Source: Lentibacter sp. XHP0401
GTDB taxonomy: Bacteria; Pseudomonadota; Alphaproteobacteria; Rhodobacterales; Rhodobacteraceae
Reading direction: 5' to 3'
NCBI RefSeq assembly: GCF_025751535.1
Contig: NZ_JAOWLC010000002.1
Coordinates: forward strand, 62,001-126,000
Length of the DNA stretch: 64,000 nt
Shown: one piece after another, positions 6,790 to 14,931 of the stretch
Position numbering within the stretch: the stretch's first letter is position 1
Layout of the letters: every line of letters begins with the position of its first letter
Program-made: the position numbers and the translations under genes
Notes under the pieces: model-generated
The model's database searches: none
What the model was told of the DNA's origin: nothing
Seen by the model: the letters and a program-made list of their open reading frames with translations, nothing else

Positions 6790-8823
6790 TCAGTTGCGTC
6801 GTCGGCGGCGTCCGCCGCCACGCTCTTCACCGCTGTTGAAGCTGACTTTGGGCAGCGAGACGATGCTTTCAAGGATGGGGAAAGGTTCGACCGCGTTCGG
6901 AATGGCTGAGGCATTGACGAAGTGCTCCTGAAAGCGCGGCTCGACGGCGGTTTCGACCTTGACGATCTTACGCACGGTGGCTTCGATTTCGGCGCGGGCT
7001 TCGCTATTGAGGAGGGCGATACGTGCACCTGTGCCCGCGGCGTTGCCCGCTGAGGTGACCTTCTCGATTTTGCAATCGGGGATCATGCCGAGCACCATCG
7101 CATGTTTGGGCGAGATATGCGCGCCAAACGCACCTGCCAGAACAATGCGGTCTACCGTGGCGACATCAAACTTGTCCATCAGCAGGCGTGCGCCCGAGTA
7201 GAGTGCGGCCTTGGCCATCTGGATGGCGCGGATATCGGGGTTTGTAACGGTAATAGTGGGGCCGCCATCGGCAGAGCCGTCCCACATCATGTAGCTGTGG
7301 GTGCGCCCGTCTGTGATACAGCGTTCGGTGCCGACTTGTGCAGCCGAACCAATGAGACCGGAGGCATCGACAATACCCGCGAGACGCATCTCGGCGATGG
7401 CTTCGATGATGCCGGAGCCACAAATTCCGGTGATGCCTGTGGTGGCGATCGCTTCGGCGAAGTTTTCATCGTCTGACCAGAGGTCGGAGCCGATGACACG
7501 GAAGCGCGGTTCTTTCGTCTCGGGGTCGATTTCTACGCGCTCAATAGCCCCCGGCGCAGCGCGTTGGCCGGAGCTGATCTGCGCACCCTCAAAGGCTGGC
7601 CCAGTGGGAGAGGAGCAAGCCAAGACTTTGGTTTTGTTACCCAAAAGAATTTCGGCATTTGTGCCGACATCGACGATAAGAGCAAGGTCGTCCGACTTGT
7701 CGGGCGCTTCGGACAGTGCAACAGCGGCGGCATCGGCACCGACATGACCTGCGATGCAGGGCAATGTATATACCCGCGCGGAAGGGTGCAGTTCGAGGTC
7801 CAGATCCCGAGCTTCAAGGCGCAGGGCGTCAGAGGTTGCCAGCGCGAAAGGGGCCTGGCCGAGTTCGAACGGATCAATACCAAGGAAAAGGTGGTGCATG
7901 ACGGGGTTGCATACAAAAACCGCGTCCATGATGAGGGTTTTGTCGATGCCCGCTTCGGAGGCGACCTGGTCGAACAGACCGTTCATGCCTGCACGTACGG
8001 AAGCTGTCATTTCGGCGGCTCCGTTTGGGTTCATCATGGAGTAGCTGACGCGGCTCATGAGATCTTCGCCGAAACGGATTTGCGGGTTCATAAGGCCCGA
8101 GGAGGCGACAACTTCGCCTGTTTGCAAGTCGCACAAATGGCCTGCGATTGTTGTTGAGCCGAGGTCTACAGCCAGGCCGTAGAGCGAGCCTTCGTAGTAG
8201 CCGGGCCAGACCTGCATGATAGAGGCAGAGGCTTCGGCGTGCCCTTGATGCACAGCAATTGTGACCTTCCACGCGCCTTTGCGCAGGGCTTGTTGAAGGT
8301 GCGTCAGGACATGCGGATCGGCGCGCGGCACGTCGATATTCCACTGCTCCTTCAGGCCGACGCGCAGGCGTTCAAGGTCTCCTGAGGGCTCGTGCATGTC
8401 GGGTTCTTTTACTTCAACATAGTAGAGCTTAACCGTTGGATTCATTAAGATATTACGCACTTCGGCGCGCTTGCGCACGACCTGTTTGTGAACCTGACTT
8501 TCGGGCGGAACGTCGATGACGATATCGCCCTGGACAGTGGCCTGGCAGCCCAAGCGGCGGCCCTTGGGGAGGCCGCGTTTTTGGTCGTAGCGCTCTTCGA
8601 CCGAATTCCACTCGCTGAGGGCATTGTCGGCGACTGTGACGCCGTGTTTGGAGAACTCTCCGTAGGAGGGGGTGATCTGGCATTTGGAGCAGATACCACG
8701 CCCGCCGCAGACGGAATCAAGGTCAACCCCGAGCTGGCGAGCGGCTGTAAGTATCGGAGTTCCAACGGGAAAATTCCCGCGTTTGCCGGAGGGGGTGAAG
8801 ATGACGAGAGGATCTTTGCTCAT
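6790..8823 (-). CDS. RACo-like protein: 2Fe-2S ferredoxin domain plus ASKHA (DUF4445) domain
   Basis: The 677-residue protein starts at ATG 8821-8823; a TTG 36 bp upstream is less likely. Cys39, Cys45, Cys48 and Cys93 (SVCGGRGICSKCQ and GRRLGC) form a plant-type 2Fe-2S site. The remainder holds the ATP-binding ASKHA motifs, including LAVDLGSTTIAGHL, VDVGTNAEILLG and VLAGAFGAHI. Proteins with this layout reduce the cobalt of inactivated corrinoid methyltransferase partners at the cost of ATP (RACo/RamA family). No corrinoid protein or methyltransferase gene lies nearby. The tail ends in an unusual GGGRRRRRN stretch. A 50-bp repeated element lies about 175 bp upstream of the start. Confidence 0.85.
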   Translation of the reverse strand: MSKDPLVIFTPSGKRGNFPVGTPILTAARQLGVDLDSVCGGRGICSKCQITPSYGEFSKHGVTVADNALSEWNSVEERYDQKRGLPKGRRLGCQATVQGDIVIDVPPESQVHKQVVRKRAEVRNILMNPTVKLYYVEVKEPDMHEPSGDLERLRVGLKEQWNIDVPRADPHVLTHLQQALRKGAWKVTIAVHQGHAEASASIMQVWPGYYEGSLYGLAVDLGSTTIAGHLCDLQTGEVVASSGLMNPQIRFGEDLMSRVSYSMMNPNGAAEMTASVRAGMNGLFDQVASEAGIDKTLIMDAVFVCNPVMHHLFLGIDPFELGQAPFALATSDALRLEARDLDLELHPSARVYTLPCIAGHVGADAAAVALSEAPDKSDDLALIVDVGTNAEILLGNKTKVLACSSPTGPAFEGAQISSGQRAAPGAIERVEIDPETKEPRFRVIGSDLWSDDENFAEAIATTGITGICGSGIIEAIAEMRLAGIVDASGLIGSAAQVGTERCITDGRTHSYMMWDGSADGGPTITVTNPDIRAIQMAKAALYSGARLLMDKFDVATVDRIVLAGAFGAHISPKHAMVLGMIPDCKIEKVTSAGNAAGTGARIALLNSEARAEIEATVRKIVKVETAVEPRFQEHFVNASAIPNAVEPFPILESIVSLPKVSFNSGEERGGGRRRRRN

Positions 8824-9360
8824 GGTGTAACTGCCTGATTTCGGGGCCTTTAAAGGCAAGATAGAGTGCCGTGTCTCATTTTAGAGGGCGGGGAGCGGCA
8901 TAAAGCTGACATTGAGCGTCATATTTGATGTGCGCAACTGTTGCGAGGGGAAACCACCGTTCAGCCACGTTAACCATATCAAAAAACCACAAAAAGGGGG
9001 GGGTGATATGCGTGCACAATGCGTGCACACCCCGTGCACCGCCTGAATCGTATTTTTGTTAACGCAAAATTAGCTAACGGGGCGTACGGTGGTCGGGCGA
9101 GAGGGGTAATGGATGACAAACCTAGGGGAGGCAAAACCTCAGCAACGGCTCGGGTTCGGGCGGTTTTTTTGGGCAGCGGGAAACTGGCTGATTTTCGGGT
9201 GTTTCAAAAATGAGGGTATTCGGCAGCCTTGTTGAGTGTCTGCTCTTGGACGAAAGCTGCTCAGCTTTGTTGACGGTCAAAGGCTCGTTGCGTGGACGAA
9301 GCGGTCCTTCGATCGGTTGATCTACCCAGCCAAGCATCGTTTATCCAGTATACGTGATGA
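8824..9360. other. 537-bp intergenic region upstream of the RACo-like gene
   Basis: I see no credible gene here. The region contains a short palindrome CGCAAC-t-GTTGCG (8933-8945), a GTTAACC site near 8970, the 50-bp GTGCAC element (8998-9047) and GTTAACG/GCTAACG sites near 9060-9080. It should hold the promoter of the leftward RACo-like gene. The ktrB gene ends at its right edge. No cobalamin riboswitch signature was found. Confidence 0.6.
8998..9047. repeat. Dispersed 50-bp element, copy 1 (three CGTGCAC units, 11-bp period)
   Basis: GGGGGGTGA is followed by four bases, then CGTGCAC at 9011, 9022 and 9033 (exactly 11 bp apart), then CGCCTGAA. A second copy with the same spacing lies at 48163-48212. 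One unit per helical turn suggests a protein-binding array. Confidence 0.7.
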
Positions 9361-10704
9361 CTACCCAAGATATATTTGCCCTGCAGGGTACTTTACCCTC
9401 GGCACACTGCGGGTTGCGAGGAAAAAACCGATAGCCAGAGGGCCAACCCGACCGACAAACATCATAGCCATGATGATGGCCCTGCCGATGCCATCAAGAT
9501 CTCCAGTGATTCCGCGCGATAGGCCCACCGTGCCGAATGCTGATGTGACTTCAAACGCGAGGTCAATAAATTCGCCGTCGTGATTGATTGAGGTCACAAA
9601 AATGCCCGTCAGCACAAGAAGCATGGAAATGGTCGTGAGAGCGAGGACCTTCATTACCTCATCCACCCCTAGAGAACGGCCAAAGGCGTGCAATGTCGTT
9701 TGGCGCCTGAAAAAAGCAACTGTGGCTAGCAGCAATACACACAGGGTCGTTACTTTGATCCCTCCAGCTGTCGAGGTGCTGCCTCCGCCAACCAACATAA
9801 GCGTCATCGTCAGCATCGTCGCGCTGTCATGCATTCCGCCGGTGTCGATCGTATTGAACCCAGCCGTGCGCGGCGTGACGCCCTGAAACCAGCTTGCCCA
9901 TAGTTTCTCGTCCGTGTCGAGGTGGCCCAAAGTGTTGGGGTTCCTCCATTCGAGAAAGCCGAACATGACGCTTCCCCAGACAATCAGAATGGCGGTCCCG
10001 AGCAGCATCAGTTTGGAATGCAGTGTGAGTTTGCGCCACTGGCGTTTCTGATAGATATCCCCCACGACAATGAAGCCGATCCCTCCCAGAATGAAGAGGG
10101 CCGGAATCACGATATTGATTATCGGGTTGCCCACCCATTGCGAGAGACTGTCGGAGTGAAGCGCAAAACCCGCGTTGTTGAAGGCCGAAATCGAATGAAA
10201 AATTGCCTGCCAGACACCGCTCCAGCCGAACTCGGGAACGAAGACTAAGGCCAGCAAGGCGGCCCCGATTGCTTCACAAACAAGGGCAATAACCAGAATA
10301 ATGCGCGCTAGGTATGTGAGCTTTGAAAGGGATGTTTGGTTTAGATCTTCTCGCAAGATGAGACGTTGCGGCATGCCAACGGGTATACCAAGCGCGCTAA
10401 GCAATAGCACCGCAAACGTCATCAAACCCAGCCCTCCCAACTGGATAAGTGCTGCAATGACAGCCTGACCAAAGACCGTGAACGTGGCTCCGGTATCTGC
10501 AAGCACCAAGCCTGTCACGGTCACGGCTGAAGTGGAGGTGAAAAGCGCTTCGCTTAGTCCGATGTCACCATGATGCGAGATCGGCAGCCACAGCAGGATG
10601 GCGCCAAAGATTATAAATGCGATGTAAAAAATCACAAGCACCGCTGGCGGCGGCATGCGAAGCGTGGCAAACCGTTTCACCAAGTTCGAGGGCCAGAATG
10701 CCAT
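9361..10704 (-). CDS. ktrB: Trk/Ktr-type potassium channel subunit
   Basis: The 447-residue membrane protein belongs to the TrkH/KtrB superfamily of K+ translocators. It contains four membrane-pore-membrane repeats; the first selectivity region reads STSAVTVTGLVL, the second SISAFNNAGFAL and the third TPRTAGFNTID, each with the characteristic filter glycine. It moves K+ into the cell, probably with Na+ as coupling ion. Its length fits KtrB rather than the longer TrkH. The upstream partner gene ends 2 bp before its start codon, so the two are translated together. There is a possible weak hairpin after the stop. Confidence 0.92.
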   Translation of the reverse strand: MAFWPSNLVKRFATLRMPPPAVLVIFYIAFIIFGAILLWLPISHHGDIGLSEALFTSTSAVTVTGLVLADTGATFTVFGQAVIAALIQLGGLGLMTFAVLLLSALGIPVGMPQRLILREDLNQTSLSKLTYLARIILVIALVCEAIGAALLALVFVPEFGWSGVWQAIFHSISAFNNAGFALHSDSLSQWVGNPIINIVIPALFILGGIGFIVVGDIYQKRQWRKLTLHSKLMLLGTAILIVWGSVMFGFLEWRNPNTLGHLDTDEKLWASWFQGVTPRTAGFNTIDTGGMHDSATMLTMTLMLVGGGSTSTAGGIKVTTLCVLLLATVAFFRRQTTLHAFGRSLGVDEVMKVLALTTISMLLVLTGIFVTSINHDGEFIDLAFEVTSAFGTVGLSRGITGDLDGIGRAIIMAMMFVGRVGPLAIGFFLATRSVPRVKYPAGQIYLG

Positions 10705-10706
10705 TG

Positions 10707-11372
10707 TTACAGGCTGGCCGCGAAGTTGTGCAGGTCTTTGCGTTGGCCAAGCAGCAGCAGAAGGTCATTCCGCTCCAATTGGCATCCTGTTACGTCTTGC
10801 CCGACGAATTCGGTTCCGCGCATGACCCCGATGCAACGCAGATTGAACTTTTCGCCATGCGGCAAGTCTTCCAGACTTCTGCCTTCGAGGCTTTCCGGAA
10901 TGCGGAAATTCACAACGTGGTAGCCGTTTCCCAGACTGACATAGTCACGCACCAGCGGGTTATGCAAAACCTGTGCGATATGTTGACCGACCTCCACTTC
11001 CGGGTGAATAATCCTGTCTACACCGAGTTTACTCAGAATCCTGTGATGTGTTTTGGTCGTAGCTTTGGCCCAAACAACCGGAACTCCGACAAGTTTCAGA
11101 TTAATTGCCGCAAGGATGCTGGCCTCCAGATCATCGCCCATGGCAACGACGGCCACGTCACAATCACCGAAGCCCGCTTCTCGCAAAGCAGCATCATCGC
11201 GCGCATCGACGATCATGGCTTGTGAAAGTGTATCAGCAAGGCTCATAACGCGCGCTTCGGACATGTCGACTCCGATGACGTGATTGCCGAACCGCTGCAA
11301 CTCCTTTGCGACGGTACTGCCAAAGTTCCCTAGCCCTACGACACCAAAAGTTCGGTTGGCGGAGTTCTTCAT
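10707..11372 (-). CDS. ktrA: Ktr potassium uptake regulatory subunit
   Basis: The 221-residue cytosolic protein has an N-terminal RCK Rossmann domain with GVVGLGNFGSTVA (nucleotide-binding GxGxxG, about residues 10-22) and D35 following the second strand, then an RCK_C domain (about 140-221). A ring of these subunits binds ATP or ADP and gates the membrane subunit encoded immediately downstream. The length matches single-repeat KtrA proteins rather than the two-repeat TrkA. The 2-bp spacing to ktrB indicates a dedicated two-gene operon. Confidence 0.92.
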   Translation of the reverse strand: MKNSANRTFGVVGLGNFGSTVAKELQRFGNHVIGVDMSEARVMSLADTLSQAMIVDARDDAALREAGFGDCDVAVVAMGDDLEASILAAINLKLVGVPVVWAKATTKTHHRILSKLGVDRIIHPEVEVGQHIAQVLHNPLVRDYVSLGNGYHVVNFRIPESLEGRSLEDLPHGEKFNLRCIGVMRGTEFVGQDVTGCQLERNDLLLLLGQRKDLHNFAASL

Positions 11373-11567
11373 GTCTTCTACTCACGATCTATGATCACAA
11401 TTAGGCGAACCTCGCCGCGATGCGGCAATTTGTCAAGATTGGGCTTGGACCGAACACTCGCGGCATCTGCGCAGGAGGGCTTTTTGCCTTAACCGGCTTT
11501 GTGTGCGGCAATGCTATGTTTGACTGCGCGTTCTGTGGATTGGATTGTCCGGGGCGGGCGCGATTGA

Positions 11568-12035
11568 CTAGATACGGTTCTTTGCCGCTGCCAGCCAGAT
11601 GAGTGCGAGGGCGAAGGATGCGATGGCGTTCCAGCTCGCCATGGAGAGCGTGAGCATTTCCCATGGCGCTTCATCGCAGCGCACGATGGGCGCGTTCATG
11701 ATCTGATCAAGCAGCTCTGTCGGGTTGAGGCCTGTGACATTGTTTGAGCTGCAGCTTGACGGACCGTCCCAGAGTTTGCGTTCGACCCCCGTGTGGTAGA
11801 TGCCGATGGCCGCTGTGGTGAGGGCTGCGCCCGCGCCGAGCAGGGGCCAGAAGCGGCCCGGAATGAGAAGCGCTATGAGGGCGATAACCATGGCCGCATA
11901 GTGCGGGTAGCGCTGCCAGTAGCAGAGCTTACAGGGTGGCATATCACCGATGTATTGAAACGACAGTGCGCCCGCCATCATAGCTACGGAGCCGAGGCCT
12001 GCGAGAATGAGAAGATTGGGGCGCGAGAAGGTCAT
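11568..12035 (-). CDS. dsbB: Disulfide bond formation protein DsbB family
   Basis: The 155-residue protein has four predicted membrane helices and two Cys pairs as in DsbB: Cys35-x-x-Cys38 (PPCKLCYWQR) after helix 1, and Cys95/Cys120 in the second periplasmic loop. DsbB reoxidises DsbA and passes electrons to quinone. The gene overlaps the upstream DedA-like gene by 4 bp (ATGA), so they are co-translated. No dsbA is seen nearby. Confidence 0.88.
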   Translation of the reverse strand: MTFSRPNLLILAGLGSVAMMAGALSFQYIGDMPPCKLCYWQRYPHYAAMVIALIALLIPGRFWPLLGAGAALTTAAIGIYHTGVERKLWDGPSSCSSNNVTGLNPTELLDQIMNAPIVRCDEAPWEMLTLSMASWNAIASFALALIWLAAAKNRI

Positions 12036-12610
12036 AGGTATTTCACCACATAGAATCCGCCCAGAAGGAAGGCGCAGAACAGGATGAACATTAGCCCAAG
12101 ACGGCGCTCGATGAAATCACGAATGGGCGCGCCGAACTTCCAGAGCAGGAAGGCGACGATGTAAAAGCGCAGGCCGCGCGCCAGAATAGAGGTGACGATA
12201 AAGGTAAAGAGCGGCATGCCTGTCCAGCCCGACATAATGGTGATGACCTTGTAGGGAAACGGGGTCATGCCCGCGACGAGGACGGCCCAGAAGCCGACAT
12301 CGTTGAAGCGGGTGTTGAAGGCTTCCATGGTATCGGCCTTGCCGAGGCTTTCGAGGATCGGTTGGCCAAGCTCGGTGAACGCCAGCGCGCCGATGGCGTA
12401 GCCCAGAAGCCCGCCGATGACCGAGGCGGTGAGGGCTACGGAAGCAATGAGCCATGCGCGTGAAGGGCGGGCGAGGATCATCGGGATCATCAGGATATCG
12501 GGTGGAATCGGGAACACCGAAGATTCGATGAACGCCACGACCGCCAGCCACCACATCGCGTAACGATGATCGGCAAGGCGCATTGTCCAGTCATAAAGCC
12601 TGCGCAACAT
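12032..12610 (-). CDS. YqaA/DedA-family membrane protein (VTT domain)
   Basis: The protein is taken to start at ATG 12608-12610 (MLRRLYDWTMRLADHRYAMW), giving 192 residues. An upstream ATG at 12703 would add 31 low-complexity residues and leave only a short gap to the divergent gene. The VTT core contains FIESSVFPIPPDILMIPM and GMTPFPYKVITIMSG, typical of the YqaA branch of SNARE-associated/DedA proteins. DedA relatives act as lipid flippases or in membrane homeostasis; a specific role cannot be assigned. It overlaps dsbB by 4 bp. Confidence 0.82.
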   Translation of the reverse strand: MLRRLYDWTMRLADHRYAMWWLAVVAFIESSVFPIPPDILMIPMILARPSRAWLIASVALTASVIGGLLGYAIGALAFTELGQPILESLGKADTMEAFNTRFNDVGFWAVLVAGMTPFPYKVITIMSGWTGMPLFTFIVTSILARGLRFYIVAFLLWKFGAPIRDFIERRLGLMFILFCAFLLGGFYVVKYL

Positions 12611-12732
12611 GTTTCTGCTCTTGTTCTTATTATTATGTTTTCTGCCTTGTCCTATTGGGCCGTTCTTTTGGGCTGGCGTCAAGGCTTGGGGTGCCTTTAA
12701 CATGCCGTCAGAGCCAAACGGGAGTGCAAAAC

Positions 12733-13986
12733 ATGACAGTTTTAATTGCGGGTGCAGGGATTGGTGGTCTGACGCTGGGGCTGTCGCTGCATCAGTTGGG
12801 CATTCCTTTCAAGATATTCGAGGCGGTGCGGCAGATTCGCCCCTTGGGTGTGGGCATCAATGTGCAGCCCCATGCGATCCGTGAGCTGTTCGAACTCGGG
12901 CTTGAGGATGCGCTTGAAAAGGTTGGTTTGCGCACCAAGCAGGTTGGCTATTTCTCGGCGCAGGGCGGCGAGATATGGCGCGAGCCGCGCGGCGAGTTTG
13001 CGGGCTACAACTGGCCGCAATATTCGATCCACCGTGGCGAGATGCAGATGTTGCTCTATCGCGCGCTTGTGGAGCGGGCGGGCAAGGATGTGATCCGAAT
13101 GGGCGCGGCTGTGACCGGATCGGAGGAAACCGGCGAGGGTGTCGAGATTTATCTGGCCGAGCGCAGCACGGGCAAGGCGCTTGGCACGGAAACGGGTCGT
13201 GTTTTTATCGCGGCTGACGGGATCAACTCGGAGGCGCGCAAGGCGCTTTACCCTGACGAGGGAGGCGCGCATTGGGGCGGGATCATGATGTGGCGCGGTG
13301 TGACGCGCGGGCCAAGCTTCCTTGGCGGGCGGACAATGGCGATGGCGGGCAAGAAAGCCTGCAAGTTTGTCTGCTATCCGATTGCGGAATATGATGACGG
13401 AACCTGCCTGATCAACTGGATTGCCGACCGCGCTATGCCTGAGGATTACATGTGGCGTGAGCAGGACTGGAACCGCGAAGGAAAGCTGGACGACTTCTTG
13501 CCCGCCTTTGCCGACTGGACGTTTGACTGGCTGAATGTGCCCGAGATTATCACCAAGGCGGAGAGTGTCCTGGAATATCCGATGGTGGACCGCAACCCGT
13601 TGCCGCGCTGGAGCCACGGACGGATGACGCTTTTGGGCGATGCGGCCCATGCGATGTACCCGATCGGCTCGAACGGGGCCTCGCAGGCCATTCTGGATGC
13701 ACGGGTGCTGGCACGCGAGCTGCGCGATAGGGGGCAGGGCGAGGCGGCTTTGACGAAATACGACGAGATACGCCGCGAGACAGTGAACAAGCTGGTGCTG
13801 GCCAACAGGGGCGACGGGCCTGACAAGGTGCTTGATGTTGTGGCCGAGCGCGCGCCCGAGGGGTTTGACGACATCAGCGAGGTGATGAGCCTTGCCGAAC
13901 TGGAGAGCGCGGCGGCGGGCTATAAAAAGCTGGCAGGAATGGACATCGAAGCCCTCAATGCGCGCGGGCCGCTTGTGCCTAATTGA
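12733..13986 (+). CDS. FAD-dependent aromatic-type monooxygenase
   Basis: The 417-residue protein begins at ATG 12733 (MTVLIAGAGIGGLTLGLSL). It has the Rossmann GxGxxG at residues 7-12, the DG motif (IAADGINSEAR) and the second FAD motif GDAAHAMYPIGSNGASQAI of the p-hydroxybenzoate hydroxylase fold. Such enzymes hydroxylate aromatic or related rings with NAD(P)H and O2. The substrate is unknown and no ring-cleavage genes are adjacent. The open frame extends upstream of 12733, but that part lies across the divergent promoter of the DedA-like gene. It is monocistronic. Confidence 0.85.
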   Translation: MTVLIAGAGIGGLTLGLSLHQLGIPFKIFEAVRQIRPLGVGINVQPHAIRELFELGLEDALEKVGLRTKQVGYFSAQGGEIWREPRGEFAGYNWPQYSIHRGEMQMLLYRALVERAGKDVIRMGAAVTGSEETGEGVEIYLAERSTGKALGTETGRVFIAADGINSEARKALYPDEGGAHWGGIMMWRGVTRGPSFLGGRTMAMAGKKACKFVCYPIAEYDDGTCLINWIADRAMPEDYMWREQDWNREGKLDDFLPAFADWTFDWLNVPEIITKAESVLEYPMVDRNPLPRWSHGRMTLLGDAAHAMYPIGSNGASQAILDARVLARELRDRGQGEAALTKYDEIRRETVNKLVLANRGDGPDKVLDVVAERAPEGFDDISEVMSLAELESAAAGYKKLAGMDIEALNARGPLVPN

Positions 13987-14057
13987 GCGGCGATTGAGGG
14001 TTTAGTGCATTTTTGCCTTTTCGTGCGGCAAACAACACGCTAAACCGCGCTCAATGT

Positions 14058-14141
14058 GCCCAAGTGGCGGAATGGTAGACGCAGGGGATTCAAAATCCCC
14101 CGCCGCGAGGCGTGCCGGTTCGAGTCCGGCCTTGGGTACCA
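14058..14141 (+). tRNA. tRNA-Leu (CAA)
   Basis: This is a class II tRNA with acceptor GCCCAAG/CTTGGGT, anticodon loop TTCAAAA on a GGGGA/TCCCC stem, the long variable arm CGCCGCGAGGCG typical of Leu, T arm GGTTCGAGTCC and encoded CCA. The anticodon CAA reads TTG. Confidence 0.95.
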
Positions 14142-14931
14142 CAGCACATTCAGAAAACGGCTTTTTCATGCCGCATCAGAGTTTCCCGAGGGAGATTCGG
14201 CCGATTTGCAGGTTTTTCCCAGCGATTCGGATGTTTTCTCCGTGATTCGTGCATTTGAAATGTGTCATTTATTTTCCAGAGTGTTCAATCTGGTCGCAAA
14301 GCGGCTGTTCGTTCGCGTTTCGTGATCAATGATAAAGGCAAAATTTTGTCGGAGCGTGGAAATGCGAGAATATGAATGGATGGTTAATTGTTTCGCTTCT
14401 GTAAACAGTGAGCCGGGATGAGCCTTGGCAGCTCTGACGAGGATAGCTGTTAAATACCGTTGAAAACATGACTCTGGAGCGCTCTTTTGGGTGAATTCCT
14501 TTTGGAAACAATAGCGTGTCAACTGGGAGATTTGCCCAGATAAAAATTGCGTGAGAACGCTGCGAGGGGGAGAAATCCTGCCTTTTTCCCAACAAATTTA
14601 TCTTTCGGCGGACGAAAATACGTCTTAAGAAGGAGCTGCCCAACTGGGGGGCGTAGTGAGTAATGGTCACGGGGGCGACCGCTGAACTGCGAAGCATCGG
14701 GGAGATGCGAAAAGAGCTGCACTGTCTTTACGGAACTTTCCTTTAAGAAGTGTGTGGCGATTGCTGCCGATAGAGATGCGCCGTTGCGGCGCGGCTCGCT
14801 GCTGTGATGACTTTTCTGCCTCTTTTCCCTTCGTTTTCGCAAAAAATGCAACGGAGCTCTACGGGTATGTCCCCAAGGCTTCACAATCGGCGGACGGGGC
14901 GTTCCCCGAGGTTGAAAAAGAGGGTCTTATC
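14142..14931. other. 790-bp gene-free region upstream of the RTX-Hint gene
   Basis: The region is richer in A and T than its surroundings. Several short frames exist on the minus strand, but their translations have no domain-like composition, no good ribosome binding sites and mutually overlapping frames. I treat it as the long upstream control region of the RTX-Hint gene. No promoter box could be assigned with confidence. Confidence 0.5.

Noticed and set aside
9011-9039. CGTGCAC units read as a CRISPR array
   Set aside because: Units are only 7 bp with 4-bp spacers and three copies; no cas genes are present.
8824-9360. Possible cobalamin riboswitch upstream of the RACo-like gene
   Set aside because: I looked for the B12-box region and conserved stems and saw none; the region holds short dyads and the GTGCAC element instead.
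14265-14884. Several overlapping minus-strand frames upstream of the RTX-Hint gene
   Set aside because: The frames overlap one another, lack ribosome sites, and have random-looking composition.
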